The notes under the pieces: model-generated
Seen by the model: the letters and a program-made list of their open reading frames with translations, nothing else
What the model was told of the DNA's origin: nothing
Databases searched by the model: none
From: Halorubrum amylolyticum
Lineage (GTDB): Archaea; Halobacteriota; Halobacteria; Halobacteriales; Haloferacaceae
NCBI RefSeq assembly: GCF_004114995.1
Contig: NZ_SDJP01000004.1
Location: 1 to 64,000, forward strand
Direction: 5' to 3'
Length of the DNA stretch: 64,000 nucleotides
Position numbers and translations under genes: made by a program
Shown here: positions 17,561 through 25,364 of the stretch, one piece after another
Numbering within the stretch: position 1 is the stretch's first letter
Layout of the letters: each line of letters opens with the position of its first letter

Positions 17561-18094
17561 ATGTCCGAGACAGACGCCCCCGATGGGCCGCCCCCCTTCG
17601 AGGAGCCGTTCAGCAGCGACGACGTCGAACAACGCATCTACGGCACCATCCTGCAGACCCGCGAGCCGACGACGGCGAGCGCGATCGCCGACACCGCCGA
17701 CTGTGACCCCAAGACCGCCCGGAAGTATCTGGGGTGGTTCGACGACCTCGGCATCGTCACCCAACACGATGGCCATCCAGCCACGTACGAACGCAATGAC
17801 GCGTATTTCGAGTGGCGACGCATCAACCAGCTCGCAGCCGACCACTCCGTCGAGGACCTGCAGAATTGCGTTCGTGAACTCACGACGCGCATCACCGAGT
17901 ATGAGGAGGCGTACGACGCCGCGTCACCGGCTGCCGTCGACGCCGTTACCGCCGCGGAAGGCAGCGACGAGCGAACCATCGACGACGTGTACAGCGACCT
18001 CGGCGACTGGGCGACCGCCCGCGAAGAGCGAGACCGCTACGAACGGGCGCGCCAGCAACGCACGGGTAGCGAACGCGAACAGGCATCCGGGTAG
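17561..18094 (+). CDS. DUF7342-type winged-helix regulator, probable antitoxin of the TumE-like toxin
   Basis: 177 residues. Residues ~20-80 form a winged helix (IYGTILQTREPTTASAIADTADCDPKTARKYLGWFDDLGIVTQHDGHPATYERNDAYFEWRR); the remainder is helical and charged. This pattern is the haloarchaeal DUF7342 DNA-binding family. The next gene encoded a TumE-like protein before an insertion sequence split it, so this protein probably served as the antitoxin and autoregulator. A TATA-like ATATATCC lies near 17530. With the toxin gene broken, the regulator is an orphan here. Confidence 0.7.
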   Translation: MSETDAPDGPPPFEEPFSSDDVEQRIYGTILQTREPTTASAIADTADCDPKTARKYLGWFDDLGIVTQHDGHPATYERNDAYFEWRRINQLAADHSVEDLQNCVRELTTRITEYEEAYDAASPAAVDAVTAAEGSDERTIDDVYSDLGDWATAREERDRYERARQQRTGSEREQASG

Positions 18095-18319
18095 CCCGCT
18101 CGATGGTGCCACCGACAGGCGATGGCGGGAGCCCGGCCCCCCATCGATCGCCCAATCCTCGAGTTCCTTCAGCAGTTTCGAGGCGGAGCCTCCGGCCTTA
18201 ATGAGTGAGCGAAGCGAACGAGTAGGCCGGAGAGGAAGCCGACAACTCTGCAATAGACCACGGACTGTTGTCGCCCTTTCTCCCCAGCACTAATAAACCA
18301 TCAACCATACATCTGACGT

Positions 18320-19597
18320 ATGGAGGTGCGGCGCACTGTCCCGGTCAAACTCGACGTGGACAGCGACGATGCCGTACTTCTCCGCGAAACTGTTGACGAG
18401 TTTTTGTGGGCCGCTAACTACGTTGTGGACCACGCTTGGCGGGGCGACTACAAGACGACGAGCAAGGCCCAGTTGCAGGAAGAAACCTACGACGATGTAC
18501 GCGACCAGACACGGTTGCACGCGAATCTCGTCCAGAACGCCCGCAACAAGGCCGCCAACGCCGTACAGAGCGTCGTCGCCCGCTGGAAGCAAGGTGAGTA
18601 CGCTGGTAAACCACACTTCTCGAAGCCCACCATCGTCTACGACAAACGGTGCGCGACCTTCCACGACGAATACGTGTCGCTGGCAACCGTAGAGGGACGC
18701 ATCGAAGTCCAGTACGCCCTTCCCGACGAGGGCCGCGACACGCCCCACAGCCGGTACCTTGACAGCGACGACTACGAGGAGACGGGGGCAGAACTCCATC
18801 ACAAACATGGCGAGTGGTTCCTTCATCTCCGCACAAAGGCGGAGGTGGAGTCTGACACGCTGGAACAAGCAACGACCGGGCACAGCACAGTCCTCGGCGT
18901 TGACCTCGGCGTGAACCAACTCGCGGTCACGTCGATGGGCACGTTCTGGAGCGGTCACGAGTTCGACCACTGGCGGCGCGAGTACGAGAAGCGTCGGGCT
19001 TCACTCCAGCAGTGTGGGTCGCGCCACGCCCACGAGAACATCCAGTCGGTCGGTCGCAAGGAGACGGGTCGGTTCAAGATGATGCTCCACCGGATTGCGA
19101 ACGGTATCATCGAGGAAGCCGTTGAGAACGGCTGTACGGTTATCGCCTTCGAGAAGTTGACCGGCATCCGCGACCGCCTCTCCGGTGCCTCGTGGGGTCA
19201 CAAATGGGCCTTCGAGCGGTTGTACGAGTACGTCGAATACAAGGCCGAACTCCACGGTATCAACGTGGAGCAGGTGGACCCGGAGAACACGTCACGTCGT
19301 TGCTCACACTGTGGGTTCACCCACCCGGACAACCGCGACGGCGAGGACTTCGAGTGCCTGAAGTGCGGCTACGAGAACCACGCTGACTACAACGCCGCCA
19401 AAAACGTCGGACTGCGGTATCTCCGTCGTAACCAAACTGGGGACGGCGGAGGTGCACCCGTAGGCGTGCGCTTGAATCGCGGGATGTTGAACGCGAACGG
19501 AGAGTATGAGCCTCCTGCCGGGGATTCCGGCCAGAGCGGGAGTCCACGCGAAAGCCCCACCCGCAACGAAGCGAACGGCGAAGCCGTGAGCGAGTAG
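18320..19597 (+). CDS. tnpB: TnpB RNA-guided nuclease of an IS1341-type element
   Basis: 425 residues, intact. A helical N-terminal region is followed by the split RuvC nuclease: [11 protein letters not shown] (~193-203, first Asp), VIAFEKL (~274-280, Glu) and HADYNAAKN (~354-362, last Asp). A zinc finger lies between the last two motifs (CSHCGFTH ... CLKCGYEN). TnpB proteins cut DNA guided by an omega-RNA copied from the element's right end and help the element persist after transposition. No TnpA is present. The tail after the last RuvC motif is long, Gly/Pro/Ser-rich and overlaps the right-end structure. The gene sits inside a broken toxin gene. Confidence 0.92.
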   Translation: MEVRRTVPVKLDVDSDDAVLLRETVDEFLWAANYVVDHAWRGDYKTTSKAQLQEETYDDVRDQTRLHANLVQNARNKAANAVQSVVARWKQGEYAGKPHFSKPTIVYDKRCATFHDEYVSLATVEGRIEVQYALPDEGRDTPHSRYLDSDDYEETGAELHHKHGEWFLHLRTKAEVESDTLEQATTGHSTVLGVDLGVNQLAVTSMGTFWSGHEFDHWRREYEKRRASLQQCGSRHAHENIQSVGRKETGRFKMMLHRIANGIIEEAVENGCTVIAFEKLTGIRDRLSGASWGHKWAFERLYEYVEYKAELHGINVEQVDPENTSRRCSHCGFTHPDNRDGEDFECLKCGYENHADYNAAKNVGLRYLRRNQTGDGGGAPVGVRLNRGMLNANGEYEPPAGDSGQSGSPRESPTRNEANGEAVSE

Positions 19598-19611
19598 GGT
19601 GGGGTAGTTTA
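19430..19611 (+). ncRNA. Likely omega-RNA / sense-overlapping transcript at the tnpB 3' end
   Basis: Overlap of guide RNA and tnpB 3' end is established for TnpB elements, and sense-overlapping RNAs are known from haloarchaeal IS1341 elements. Here the 3' end of tnpB is highly structured (CCCCACCC...GGGTGGGG), which supports the placement. The boundaries are inferred; the guide would come from the DNA following about 19611. Confidence 0.4.
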
Positions 19612-19997
19612 CACACGGCTCCAAGCGACGAGGCAGGTCTCCGAAGCGGCCATCACGGATGCAAGCGGCCATCTCGAGCTTCAGGTCGTCTTTGCATCGT
19701 CATACTACCCTGCGCCCGTCGACGACGCAACCCTGACTGTCCGCTGGTACACGAACGACGACTTCACAATCCACTATCGAGAGGTCCATTCGGAGCACAC
19801 CTGGAAATGCCGATGGGATCGGCATCCGAACCCCCACAATACGCGCGACCACTTCCATCCCCCGCCCACCGCCCCGACGCCCGGTGACGATGACTCCTGG
19901 CCGACCGATCATCGTGATGTCCTGCGACTCGTCCTCGACGAGATCGAAGACCGGATCGCAGTACTGTGGGACGACTAGACGACTCCCCCGCAGTGGC

Positions 19998-20028
19998 GTT
20001 TATCGCGCCGACCAAGGGTGACGGCGCT
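19998..20028 (+). promoter_or_regulatory. Promoter-leader element (weak copy)
   Basis: GTTTATCGCGCCGACC...GGGTGACGGCGC: a TATA-like box followed by GC-rich inverted segments, about 78 nt before ATG 20106. It resembles the leader family described in the findings. Confidence 0.4.
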
Positions 20029-20105
20029 CAGCGCGATGGGCACCACCAGGAGAGCCGTCGTGGTGTCCAGCCTGGTGTCAGCTGAGTGCAGTCACAGGTG
20101 AATCC

Positions 20106-20594
20106 ATGTCTACGTTCAGTAACTCCGAGACAGCGAGTGCATCGCCGTCAGAAAACCACACGAGGCCACCCCGAGAGACCGAGGACACAGAGCCACAGAC
20201 ATCCTGGCCAGACGATACGAGCAGCGAGGATGGAACACCAGCGCTCAGAATGAACCAATGTCCGGAGTGCGGTGCCCGTCGCTTCGTCTCAAAACTCCTC
20301 GTGTACGAGATCACCGGCTACGACGAGGGCGGCGAGCAAGAATTCCGCCGCCAGCATGTCCGTGCAGAGTTCGAATACACCTGCAGTGAGTGCCAGACGA
20401 CACTCCGGACGCTTCCCGCAGAGCGCCGCGATTACTACGACGAAGTCGCGGTTCTCGAAACAGAACGGCGGGCAGCCCTCCGTGATCAACTCCGCCAGCT
20501 GGGGAGGCGGGTTTGGCAGCGCCTTGCACCGCGGACGACGTGGCTGGCACTCGGACTCGTGACACTCGTGACCGGCCTCGTGATCTGGCTCTAA
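20106..20594 (+). CDS. Zinc-ribbon protein with C-terminal membrane anchor
   Basis: 162 residues. After ~45 disordered residues comes a zinc ribbon formed by CPECGAR and CSECQTT (~52-100), a helical charged region, and a C-terminal membrane helix (TTWLALGLVTLVTGLVIWL). The domain would face the cytoplasm, tethered by its tail. The function is unknown; such ribbons often bind nucleic acid or partner proteins. It is a single gene with its own leader, downstream of the broken toxin and upstream of convergent toxin-antitoxin genes. Confidence 0.65.
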   Translation: MSTFSNSETASASPSENHTRPPRETEDTEPQTSWPDDTSSEDGTPALRMNQCPECGARRFVSKLLVYEITGYDEGGEQEFRRQHVRAEFEYTCSECQTTLRTLPAERRDYYDEVAVLETERRAALRDQLRQLGRRVWQRLAPRTTWLALGLVTLVTGLVIWL

Positions 20595-20645
20595 CGGCCC
20601 GCGAGAATAATGCACCCCCGCTATGGGCGTCCCCTCCGTGTCGCC

Positions 20646-21158
20646 TCAGTCCGCAAGTGACTCGAGTTTCTGAATGATCTTCGCATAGACGTCGGGGGCG
20701 CAGTACCACCCCTCGTCAATTATCGCATCAATCACGGTTCGGGCCTCGTCGACACTGATCGTCCCCTCGCTAGCGAGTTTCAGCACGAGATATGCCGTTC
20801 CCCGGGTTGTGATTCCCTCGGCCGCTGCGACGTCACGGCCGTACGTCTCATCCATCACGGCCACGCCATCGTGGGCGTCTGCGCAGGCGAGAACAGCGAC
20901 GTCGGCGTCGCTGAGGTTGCTATTCTCTTGGAGGCGGGACAGCAGCGGGGTGGTCTCAACCGACACGATATCTAATCTGTCGGCGTCGACGCTGCGCTCG
21001 ATGCGACGGGCGTCCGGATATCCCTGCTCAAGTCCAGTTTCGACGACCTCCTGGTAGACGCGCTCCGGGAGTACGCACGACGCTTCGAGATGCTGGACGA
21101 GCGCGAGACGGTCGACCTTCGCAAGGTAGATGAGCGGCGTGGCGTCGAAGACCCACAT
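20646..21158 (-). CDS. PIN-domain toxin (DUF3368/VapC-like)
   Basis: 170 residues. The PIN acidic residues are visible: VFDATPLIYLAKV (first Asp), a central RVYQEVVETGLEQGY, SDADVAVLACA (second acidic site) and VAVMDETYGRDVA (third). These ribonuclease toxins cut RNA when freed from their antitoxin. The start ATG directly abuts the stop of the upstream antitoxin gene (21159-21449), so the pair is co-transcribed. The segment RGTAYLVLKLASEGTISVDEARTVIDAIIDEGWY is typical of the DUF3368 branch, which pairs with UPF0175 antitoxins. Confidence 0.82.
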   Translation of the reverse strand: MWVFDATPLIYLAKVDRLALVQHLEASCVLPERVYQEVVETGLEQGYPDARRIERSVDADRLDIVSVETTPLLSRLQENSNLSDADVAVLACADAHDGVAVMDETYGRDVAAAEGITTRGTAYLVLKLASEGTISVDEARTVIDAIIDEGWYCAPDVYAKIIQKLESLAD

Positions 21159-21449
21159 TCACAGTGCCTCGAGATCCGCGTCGAGATGATCGTCCGCTAC
21201 CCAGGTGATATCACGCTCTTTGGCGAGCTGTGCAAAGTCCCAGACGGACATCCCTGCCAGCTCAGCCGCCTTGCTAAACGTGACAGTGCCTGCCGCAAGC
21301 TGGTCGAGGGCCCGTTCGCGACGCCACTCTTCGAGTCCCTCGGAGAGGAGTTTCCGAACGGCTGTGCTCCGGTCGAGCCTCTCGTCTTCGAGATACGCCT
21401 CGAGTTCGGCCTCCAACTCGTCGGGCACGCGTGTCGAGATCGTTCCCAT
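21159..21449 (-). CDS. UPF0175-family antitoxin
   Basis: 96 residues: MGTISTRVPDELEAELEAYLEDERLDRSTAVRKLLSEGLEEWRRERAL is a ribbon-helix-helix-like DNA-binding start. The second half (LAAGTVTFSKAAELAGMSVWDFAQLAKERDITWV) is the UPF0175 signature. It neutralises the PIN toxin encoded immediately downstream and is expected to repress its own promoter. ATG 21449 was chosen because the domain begins there; TTTGTATACATTG just upstream (about 21466-21478, minus strand) is a TATA-like and partly palindromic candidate operator. Confidence 0.82.
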   Translation of the reverse strand: MGTISTRVPDELEAELEAYLEDERLDRSTAVRKLLSEGLEEWRRERALDQLAAGTVTFSKAAELAGMSVWDFAQLAKERDITWVADDHLDADLEAL

Positions 21450-21564
21450 ACTGTTTACTTCGTGTGCAATGTATACAAACGCTTCGGTGCTTCCGATGGA
21501 GTGGCTCCAGCACGGTGAGGCCCCTCCACAGGGACGGAAAGAGGGCGGGAGGATACGAGAAATA

Positions 21565-21605
21565 CTAACCAACAGAGCCGGAAGAGTTCGGCGATTGTTG
21601 GTTAA
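21565..21605. repeat. 41-bp inverted repeat, copy 3
   Basis: Left arm CTAACCAACA (one mismatch) 21565-21574, right arm TGTTGGTTAA 21596-21605, spacer 21 nt. It lies 113 bp before the gene at 21718. Confidence 0.88.
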
Positions 21606-21660
21606 TATAGAGAAAACTCGAGTCAGTCATCCGGCTGTCGGCACGCTCCAGCCAGTGAGT

Positions 21661-21693
21661 TTGTCTGCGCCGGAGGGCGTGAGGCGCGCTCGA
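21661..21693 (+). promoter_or_regulatory. Promoter-leader element
   Basis: TTTGTCTGCGCC followed by GGAGGGCG and GAGGCGCGC: T-rich box plus C/G hairpin, 25 nt before ATG 21718. Confidence 0.5.
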
Positions 21694-21717
21694 AGCGCGT
21701 CCAGAGCGTGAGCTTCC

Positions 21718-22008
21718 ATGACTGGACCTGATATCCTCGACGACACGACAGGCGACTACGACCGGCTCGAAACCGAACTCGTTGCACAGGACCGGGATGC
21801 GGCCCGGGTCGCGGCGGCGGACGTCGACGAGCGGAGTGCCCGCCGTCTCGTTGATGAACTCATTGAGGGCGATGTGGTGACGCCGATCCCTGACCACCGC
21901 ATTCTCGTCCACGAGCCCAGTAGCAAGCCCTTCGAGTCGATCACCCAGCTCGCCGTGTTCCATCGTGGCTGGCAGGCCGCCACCGACGCCGACGCGGAGG
22001 ACGACTGA
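21718..22008 (+). CDS. Small acidic protein of unknown function
   Basis: 96 residues (MTGPDILDDTTGDYDRLETELVAQDRDAARVAAADVDERSARRLVDELIEGDVVTPIPDHRILVH...). No catalytic or metal motif is visible. The middle has a helix-turn-helix-like rhythm (ARRLVDELIEGDVVTPI) followed by a beta hairpin, which could be a small winged helix. Its stop overlaps the ATG of the next gene (TGATG), so the two are translated together. It is preceded by inverted repeat copy 3 and a leader element. Confidence 0.6.
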   Translation: MTGPDILDDTTGDYDRLETELVAQDRDAARVAAADVDERSARRLVDELIEGDVVTPIPDHRILVHEPSSKPFESITQLAVFHRGWQAATDADAEDD

Positions 22009-22331
22009 TGCAACAGACGCTTTCTGGGTGTGCGTTCTGCGATTCACCGCCCGGTGCAGAGATGGGCGAGGCGCATACGTGGAAAGACGAACGGGTGACG
22101 CACCCAATCTGTGTCGACTGCGCCACCCAGACGCGGTCGGATCCCGACGAGCGCGACCACCACGCCTGCGACGGGTGCGGACTGGTCGTCGACGCCCTCG
22201 CGACACTAACCCGGTTCCGTGTCGAACTCGGCCATCTCGAGGGGCCGGTCCAACTGTGTGCTCGCTGTAGCCCTGGTGGGCTCGCGACGTACTGGACGCG
22301 TGACCTCGAGGAACACCTCGTGGACGGGTGA
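22008..22331 (+). CDS. Small multi-zinc-knuckle protein
   Basis: 107 residues with four CxxC pairs: CAFCDSP, CVDCATQ, CDGCGLV and CARCSPG. They should bind two zinc ions. There are no membrane or enzyme motifs. It could be a protein- or nucleic-acid-binding adaptor. It is translationally coupled to the preceding gene (overlap of one base). The family is not recognised beyond being common in haloarchaeal accessory DNA. Confidence 0.65.
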   Translation: MQQTLSGCAFCDSPPGAEMGEAHTWKDERVTHPICVDCATQTRSDPDERDHHACDGCGLVVDALATLTRFRVELGHLEGPVQLCARCSPGGLATYWTRDLEEHLVDG

Positions 22332-22346
22332 CGCTTGGCCGAGTGA

Positions 22347-22400
22347 GGCTCACATCGTACACACGAAAACGGCTAAGTGCGTTGGCTCACAATGTACACA
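22347..22400. promoter_or_regulatory. Duplicated operator-like sequence before the first RHH-PIN module
   Basis: GGCTCACATCGTACACA (22347-22363) and GGCTCACAATGTACACA (22384-22400) are near-identical direct repeats with a 37-nt period, ending 3 nt before ATG 22403. This is the expected place for autoregulation by the RHH antitoxin. Confidence 0.65.
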
Positions 22401-22402
22401 TC

Positions 22403-22705
22403 ATGAGTACCGATAAGAAGCGCGTGCAGTTTCGGGCCCCCAATCGGCTCATCGACCGGGCCGACGCACTGGCCGCAGTCCTCGGGGAAGACCGAACAGA
22501 CGTCCTCGTGACCGCGCTTCGGGAGTACCTCCAAGACGCCGCTCACGACGACGCACTCACCCAGGAGATCGCTGCCGCCTATTACGACGATGAGATCACC
22601 TTCGAGCAACTCAAAGCGCTCGTCGGCGCCGAGGAGGCGGCAAACCTCCGAGTGTTGAAACAGCAGTTGGACGAGGACTTCATCGACGAGGTCGCCGACG
22701 CTTAG
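22403..22705 (+). CDS. Ribbon-helix-helix antitoxin, module 1
   Basis: 100 residues. KKRVQFRAPNRLIDRADALAAVLGEDRTDVLVTALREYLQDAA is a ribbon-helix-helix domain (strand, then two helices) typical of antitoxin repressors. The C-terminal tail (ITFEQLKALVGAEEAANLRVLKQQL) is the probable toxin-binding part. ATG 22403 follows the duplicated operator. The next gene, a PIN-fold toxin, starts at the base after this stop. It is a paralogue of the antitoxin at 23678. Confidence 0.8.
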   Translation: MSTDKKRVQFRAPNRLIDRADALAAVLGEDRTDVLVTALREYLQDAAHDDALTQEIAAAYYDDEITFEQLKALVGAEEAANLRVLKQQLDEDFIDEVADA

Positions 22706-23218
22706 ATGTCGCGGCTTATCGCAGACGCCTCCGCTCTCGTGAGTCTCGGGATCGTTACTGACGACGATCCTGATCCACTCGCACTCTGTCTCTCCCGGTA
22801 CGAGGTCGTCGTCCCAACGGCGGTCATCGATGAACTCCGAGAGATCGCCTCCTACGATGACGTCCATGGCCACGCCGCGTCCGCCGTCCTCGATCGAGTG
22901 GATGCATTCACGACACAGTCAGTGGACCTCGATACCGAGTTTCCGCTCGATGACGGTGAAAACGCGGCGGTCACGCTCGCGAATAATCTCGATGCTGCGC
23001 TCTTCCTCTGCGACGAGTTCAACCAACTTGGCTTGATCCACGCCTCCCTCGCTGATACCAGGCTCGTCACAACACCGACACTGCTCTCGGTTCTCGTTCG
23101 AACTGAACACCTATCAGCTGCTGATGCGCGGCTGCTCCTCGATGCGATCAGCGACGCCCGTAGCTGGGGAGCGAACAGCTACGTGCAGCGAGCTCGCTCG
23201 TTGCTCGAGGAGACCTAA
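22706..23218 (+). CDS. PIN-like toxin, module 1
   Basis: 170 residues of PIN-domain type: LIADASALVSLG (first Asp), VVVPTAVIDELREIA (Glu), LDDGENAAVTLANNL (acidic pair) and ALFLCDEF (last Asp). These acidic residues would hold the metal ions of an RNase. It lies directly behind its RHH antitoxin, a VapBC-like layout. It is closely similar in layout to the toxin at 24043, including the SARSWGANSYV/HRSWDNSPYV endings. Confidence 0.8.
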   Translation: MSRLIADASALVSLGIVTDDDPDPLALCLSRYEVVVPTAVIDELREIASYDDVHGHAASAVLDRVDAFTTQSVDLDTEFPLDDGENAAVTLANNLDAALFLCDEFNQLGLIHASLADTRLVTTPTLLSVLVRTEHLSAADARLLLDAISDARSWGANSYVQRARSLLEET

Positions 23219-23249
23219 CACCGTGGAGGATCCTTCGAAGTGATTTGGA

Positions 23250-23579
23250 ATGCCCGATAACGACGCTCTCTACGACGTTCGTGAACGAACGAAGAATCCC
23301 GAGCACGCATCAGTTGATGACGTGGTCGAACTCATCCTCGAACGCGCACAGCAACCCCGGACGGAGCACCGGGATGCACATCTCGACGAGATGATGGCGA
23401 CTGTCGTCGACAGGTACGGGACCGATCCCATCCGCACCGTCGTTCACCGCGTCCTCGTCGACGGCACGCCTTTCCGGACCGCTACTCAAGGCCTCGAAAT
23501 GTCCAACGTTGACGGTGTTCGTGTCGGGACGACCGCTGGCCAGTTCCTCAACGAACTGAACGCACAGGACGACGGCTGA
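23250..23579 (+). CDS. Hypothetical protein between the two toxin-antitoxin modules
   Basis: 109 residues, acidic, no recognised domain (MPDNDALYDVRERTKNPEHASVDDVVELILERAQQ...). The predicted secondary structure is mostly helical with a possible small C-terminal beta hairpin (EMSNVDGVRVGTTAGQFL). No cysteine, membrane or catalytic motif is visible. It lies 31 nt after toxin 1 and could be transcribed with it. Confidence 0.6.
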   Translation: MPDNDALYDVRERTKNPEHASVDDVVELILERAQQPRTEHRDAHLDEMMATVVDRYGTDPIRTVVHRVLVDGTPFRTATQGLEMSNVDGVRVGTTAGQFLNELNAQDDG

Positions 23580-23652
23580 AACCGACGTGAGCGAGTCCCG
23601 TCTCCCGAGCACTGATGTGCAAGCTCTGCGCAAACGCCGAAACGGTTATGCG

Positions 23653-23677
23653 TCTATGTGCAGAACTTGCACATAGA
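23653..23677. promoter_or_regulatory. Palindromic operator before the second RHH-PIN module
   Basis: TCTATGTGCA (23653-23662) and TGCACATAGA (23668-23677) form a perfect 10-bp inverted repeat with a 5-nt centre, ending at the base before ATG 23678. A related half-site (ATGTGCAAG) occurs near 23613. It is probably bound by the antitoxin. Confidence 0.75.
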
Positions 23678-24046
23678 ATGAGCGCAAGTGACGATCCCCG
23701 GCGGGTTCACTTCCAGTCGCCGGAGTACCTCGTCGACCGGCTGGATGCCATCGCCGACCTCTTCGACAAGGACCGGACAGATCTCCTCGTGGAGGCCATC
23801 CGCGAGTACATCGAAGACACGGCCGACAGCGAGACGTTCCAAGAGCTGGTCGCGACGAAATACTACGACGACCAGCTCGAGTTCGAGACGGTCAAGCAAC
23901 TGGTCGGCGCCGAGACCGCCCAGCGACTCTGTCTCCTCAAAGCGGATCTCGAGGACGAACCTCTCGATCTTGCTGCGCCCGACGACGTCGACGTCTACGA
24001 TGGGGATGTGACGACGGTCGACACCGCGGTCGACGACGATCGATGA
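23678..24046 (+). CDS. Ribbon-helix-helix antitoxin, module 2
   Basis: 122 residues. RRVHFQSPEYLVDRLDAIADLFDKDRTDLLVEAIREYIEDTAD is an RHH domain like that of the protein at 22403; the C-terminal half (ETVKQLVGAETAQRLCLLKADL) matches too, then comes an acidic tail. ATG 23678 was chosen because it follows the palindromic operator exactly; a leaderless transcript is likely. The stop overlaps the toxin start by 4 nt. Confidence 0.8.
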   Translation: MSASDDPRRVHFQSPEYLVDRLDAIADLFDKDRTDLLVEAIREYIEDTADSETFQELVATKYYDDQLEFETVKQLVGAETAQRLCLLKADLEDEPLDLAAPDDVDVYDGDVTTVDTAVDDDR

Positions 24047-24612
24047 GCGGTCCACGGCTGCGAACAGTCGTCGCCGATACGAGTGCGCTCGTTAGTCTCG
24101 CGGTGCCCCGTGCGGATGCAGCCATCGGTACCGATGTTCCGGACCCGTTCCAGTACCTGCTCACCTCCTGTGACGTGGTCGTCCCTCCGGAAGTGATCGC
24201 AGAACTCCGCGATATCACGCAGTATCAGGATATCCACGCCGCTGCGGCGAGTAACGTCCTCGCGGCCCGTGGCCACTATACGGTCGAAGATCCGTATGCG
24301 CGCGACGACACCCCGGATGCGCGACCGACGTTCGGCCTCGACGACGGCGAAACTGATGGCATCGTCCTCGCGAACGCGCTCGACGGCGACGGCTTTCTCA
24401 CCGACGAATTTGGCGGCACGAACTTCCCGCTCATCCACGCGGTGCTCCAGGGCCCACGAATCGTCCCGACACCGCGGCTTATCTGCGACTACGCCCGGAA
24501 CGGCCACATGACCCACGAGGAGGCGCGAACGCTACTGAGCGTGATCAGCCCCCACCGGAGCTGGGACAATAGCCCGTACGTCGCCCAGTTAGTCACGCTT
24601 CTGGAAGGGTAG
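24043..24612 (+). CDS. PIN-like toxin, module 2
   Basis: 189 residues. The PIN acidic set is visible: VVADTSALVSLAV, VVVPPEVIAELRDI, LDDGETDGIVLANAL and GFLTDEFGG. It overlaps the antitoxin gene by 4 nt (ATGA), giving strong coupling. It is a diverged paralogue of the toxin at 22706 with a longer insertion before the third motif (TVEDPYARDDTPDARPTFG). An RNase toxin role is inferred from fold and layout. Confidence 0.8.
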   Translation: MSGPRLRTVVADTSALVSLAVPRADAAIGTDVPDPFQYLLTSCDVVVPPEVIAELRDITQYQDIHAAAASNVLAARGHYTVEDPYARDDTPDARPTFGLDDGETDGIVLANALDGDGFLTDEFGGTNFPLIHAVLQGPRIVPTPRLICDYARNGHMTHEEARTLLSVISPHRSWDNSPYVAQLVTLLEG

Positions 24613-24614
24613 AT

Positions 24615-24875
24615 TCAGTCAGCTTCGAGGTCACGAGCGTCAAATTCGCCGGCGAGATACTGCTCTCCCGTTCGCGTGATGTCGTAGACGCCGTTTCCGA
24701 GGTGGACGAGGAGGCCGTATTCGACCAGCGTCTTGCACCGGGCGTTGATGTGCTGGCGAGAGAAGCGGACGCGATCGCTGTCCGCCATTTCCTTCGGGGT
24801 GTCGGGGCCGTCGTCAGAGAGATGCTCCAGAATGCGGTCATCGGCGCGAGACATCCAGTCGGCGTCAAAGCGCAT
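24615..24875 (-). CDS. PhiH1-repressor-like winged-helix protein
   Basis: 86 residues. DADWMSRADDRILEHLSDDGPDTPKEMADSDRVRFSRQHINARCKTLVEYGLLVHLGNGVYDITRTGEQYLAGEFDA is a compact winged helix of the type annotated in haloarchaea as PhiH1 repressor or MarR-like: a helix-turn-helix (GPDTPKEMA...SRQHINARCKTLVEYGLL) and a wing (GNGVYDIT). Such genes act as local repressors. It is divergent from the HalOD1 gene at 24997, so it may control that promoter. It is convergent with toxin 2. Confidence 0.75.
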   Translation of the reverse strand: MRFDADWMSRADDRILEHLSDDGPDTPKEMADSDRVRFSRQHINARCKTLVEYGLLVHLGNGVYDITRTGEQYLAGEFDARDLEAD

Positions 24876-24996
24876 AATCGCTTGTGGTTGCGCCGACGCT
24901 ATCCCGAACGCGCTAAGTCAAGTAGCGGAGCGATAAGCTTCTATGGTTGACTCCCAACGTTTTAACGGCTACCCACCCTACTCCACGAGTATTGAA

Positions 24997-25239
24997 ATGG
25001 ATCAGTCCTCACCACAAACCCTCACTGTAGAGATTATCGAGACGTTGGAATCATGTGGAGTGGACCGCGACCAGTACCAGTTACACGACTATCTCGACGT
25101 CGAAGCATTCGAGCAGCTGGTAGCGGGATCCAGTGGAGCAGTCGAGGTTCGTGTCACTGTCGAGGGGATTCAGCTCGCCGTTACAGGTGATGCTGTCGAA
25201 ATCGTCGATCCCCAAGGCGGACATTCGGAGGCCCAATAG
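24997..25239 (+). CDS. HalOD1 output-domain protein 1
   Basis: 80 residues matching the haloarchaeal HalOD1 domain (LTVEIIETLESCGVDRDQYQLHDYLDVEAFEQLVAGSSGAVEVRVTVEGIQLAVTGDAVEIV). HalOD1 proteins are stand-alone putative output modules in signalling. ATG 24997 was chosen over ATG 24943 because TTTTAAC at 24960-24966 forms a TATA box suited to a leaderless start here, and because the paralogue at 28153 starts with the same MDxSSP. A histidine kinase follows 126 nt downstream. Confidence 0.8.
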   Translation: MDQSSPQTLTVEIIETLESCGVDRDQYQLHDYLDVEAFEQLVAGSSGAVEVRVTVEGIQLAVTGDAVEIVDPQGGHSEAQ

Positions 25240-25364
25240 CATGCTATTCGTGGAATATCGACTTCCGAACGTTCCAATTCCCGTTGTAGCTGATGTGAGG
25301 CGTGGAATTACGTCCGTTCCCCAATCAGGCAAATTATGAAGCTAGAATCTACTATATCTTTCAG

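Larger units (their letters stand above)
18181..19611 (+). mobile_element. IS1341-type (IS200/IS605 group) insertion sequence, TnpB only
   Basis: The body is an intact tnpB gene without tnpA. The left end carries a hairpin (CTCCGGCCT 18190-18198 and AGGCCGGAG 18224-18232). The right end carries a second structured segment around 19553-19610 (CCCCACCC ... GGGTGGGG). Boundaries are estimated from these hairpins and from where the disrupted TumE-like coding resumes, so they may be off by about 10-15 nt. Movement would need TnpA from another element. Confidence 0.75.
18122..19978 (+). pseudogene. TumE-like toxin gene split by an insertion sequence
   Basis: An N-terminal piece starts at ATG 18122 (MAGARPPIDRPILEFLQQF) and runs into the insertion sequence near 18180. 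After the element the same family resumes at about 19610 (RLQATRQVSEAAITDASGH, then LELQVVFASSYYPAPVDDATL) and reads through to the stop at 19976-19978. The C-terminal part has the family landmarks WKCRWDRHPNPHNTRDHFHPPP and a final helix DVLRLVLDEIEDRIAVLW. These fit the TumE-like toxins paired with DUF-type regulators in haloarchaea. The exact join is uncertain by a few residues. The toxin should be inactive unless the element excises precisely. Confidence 0.7.
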
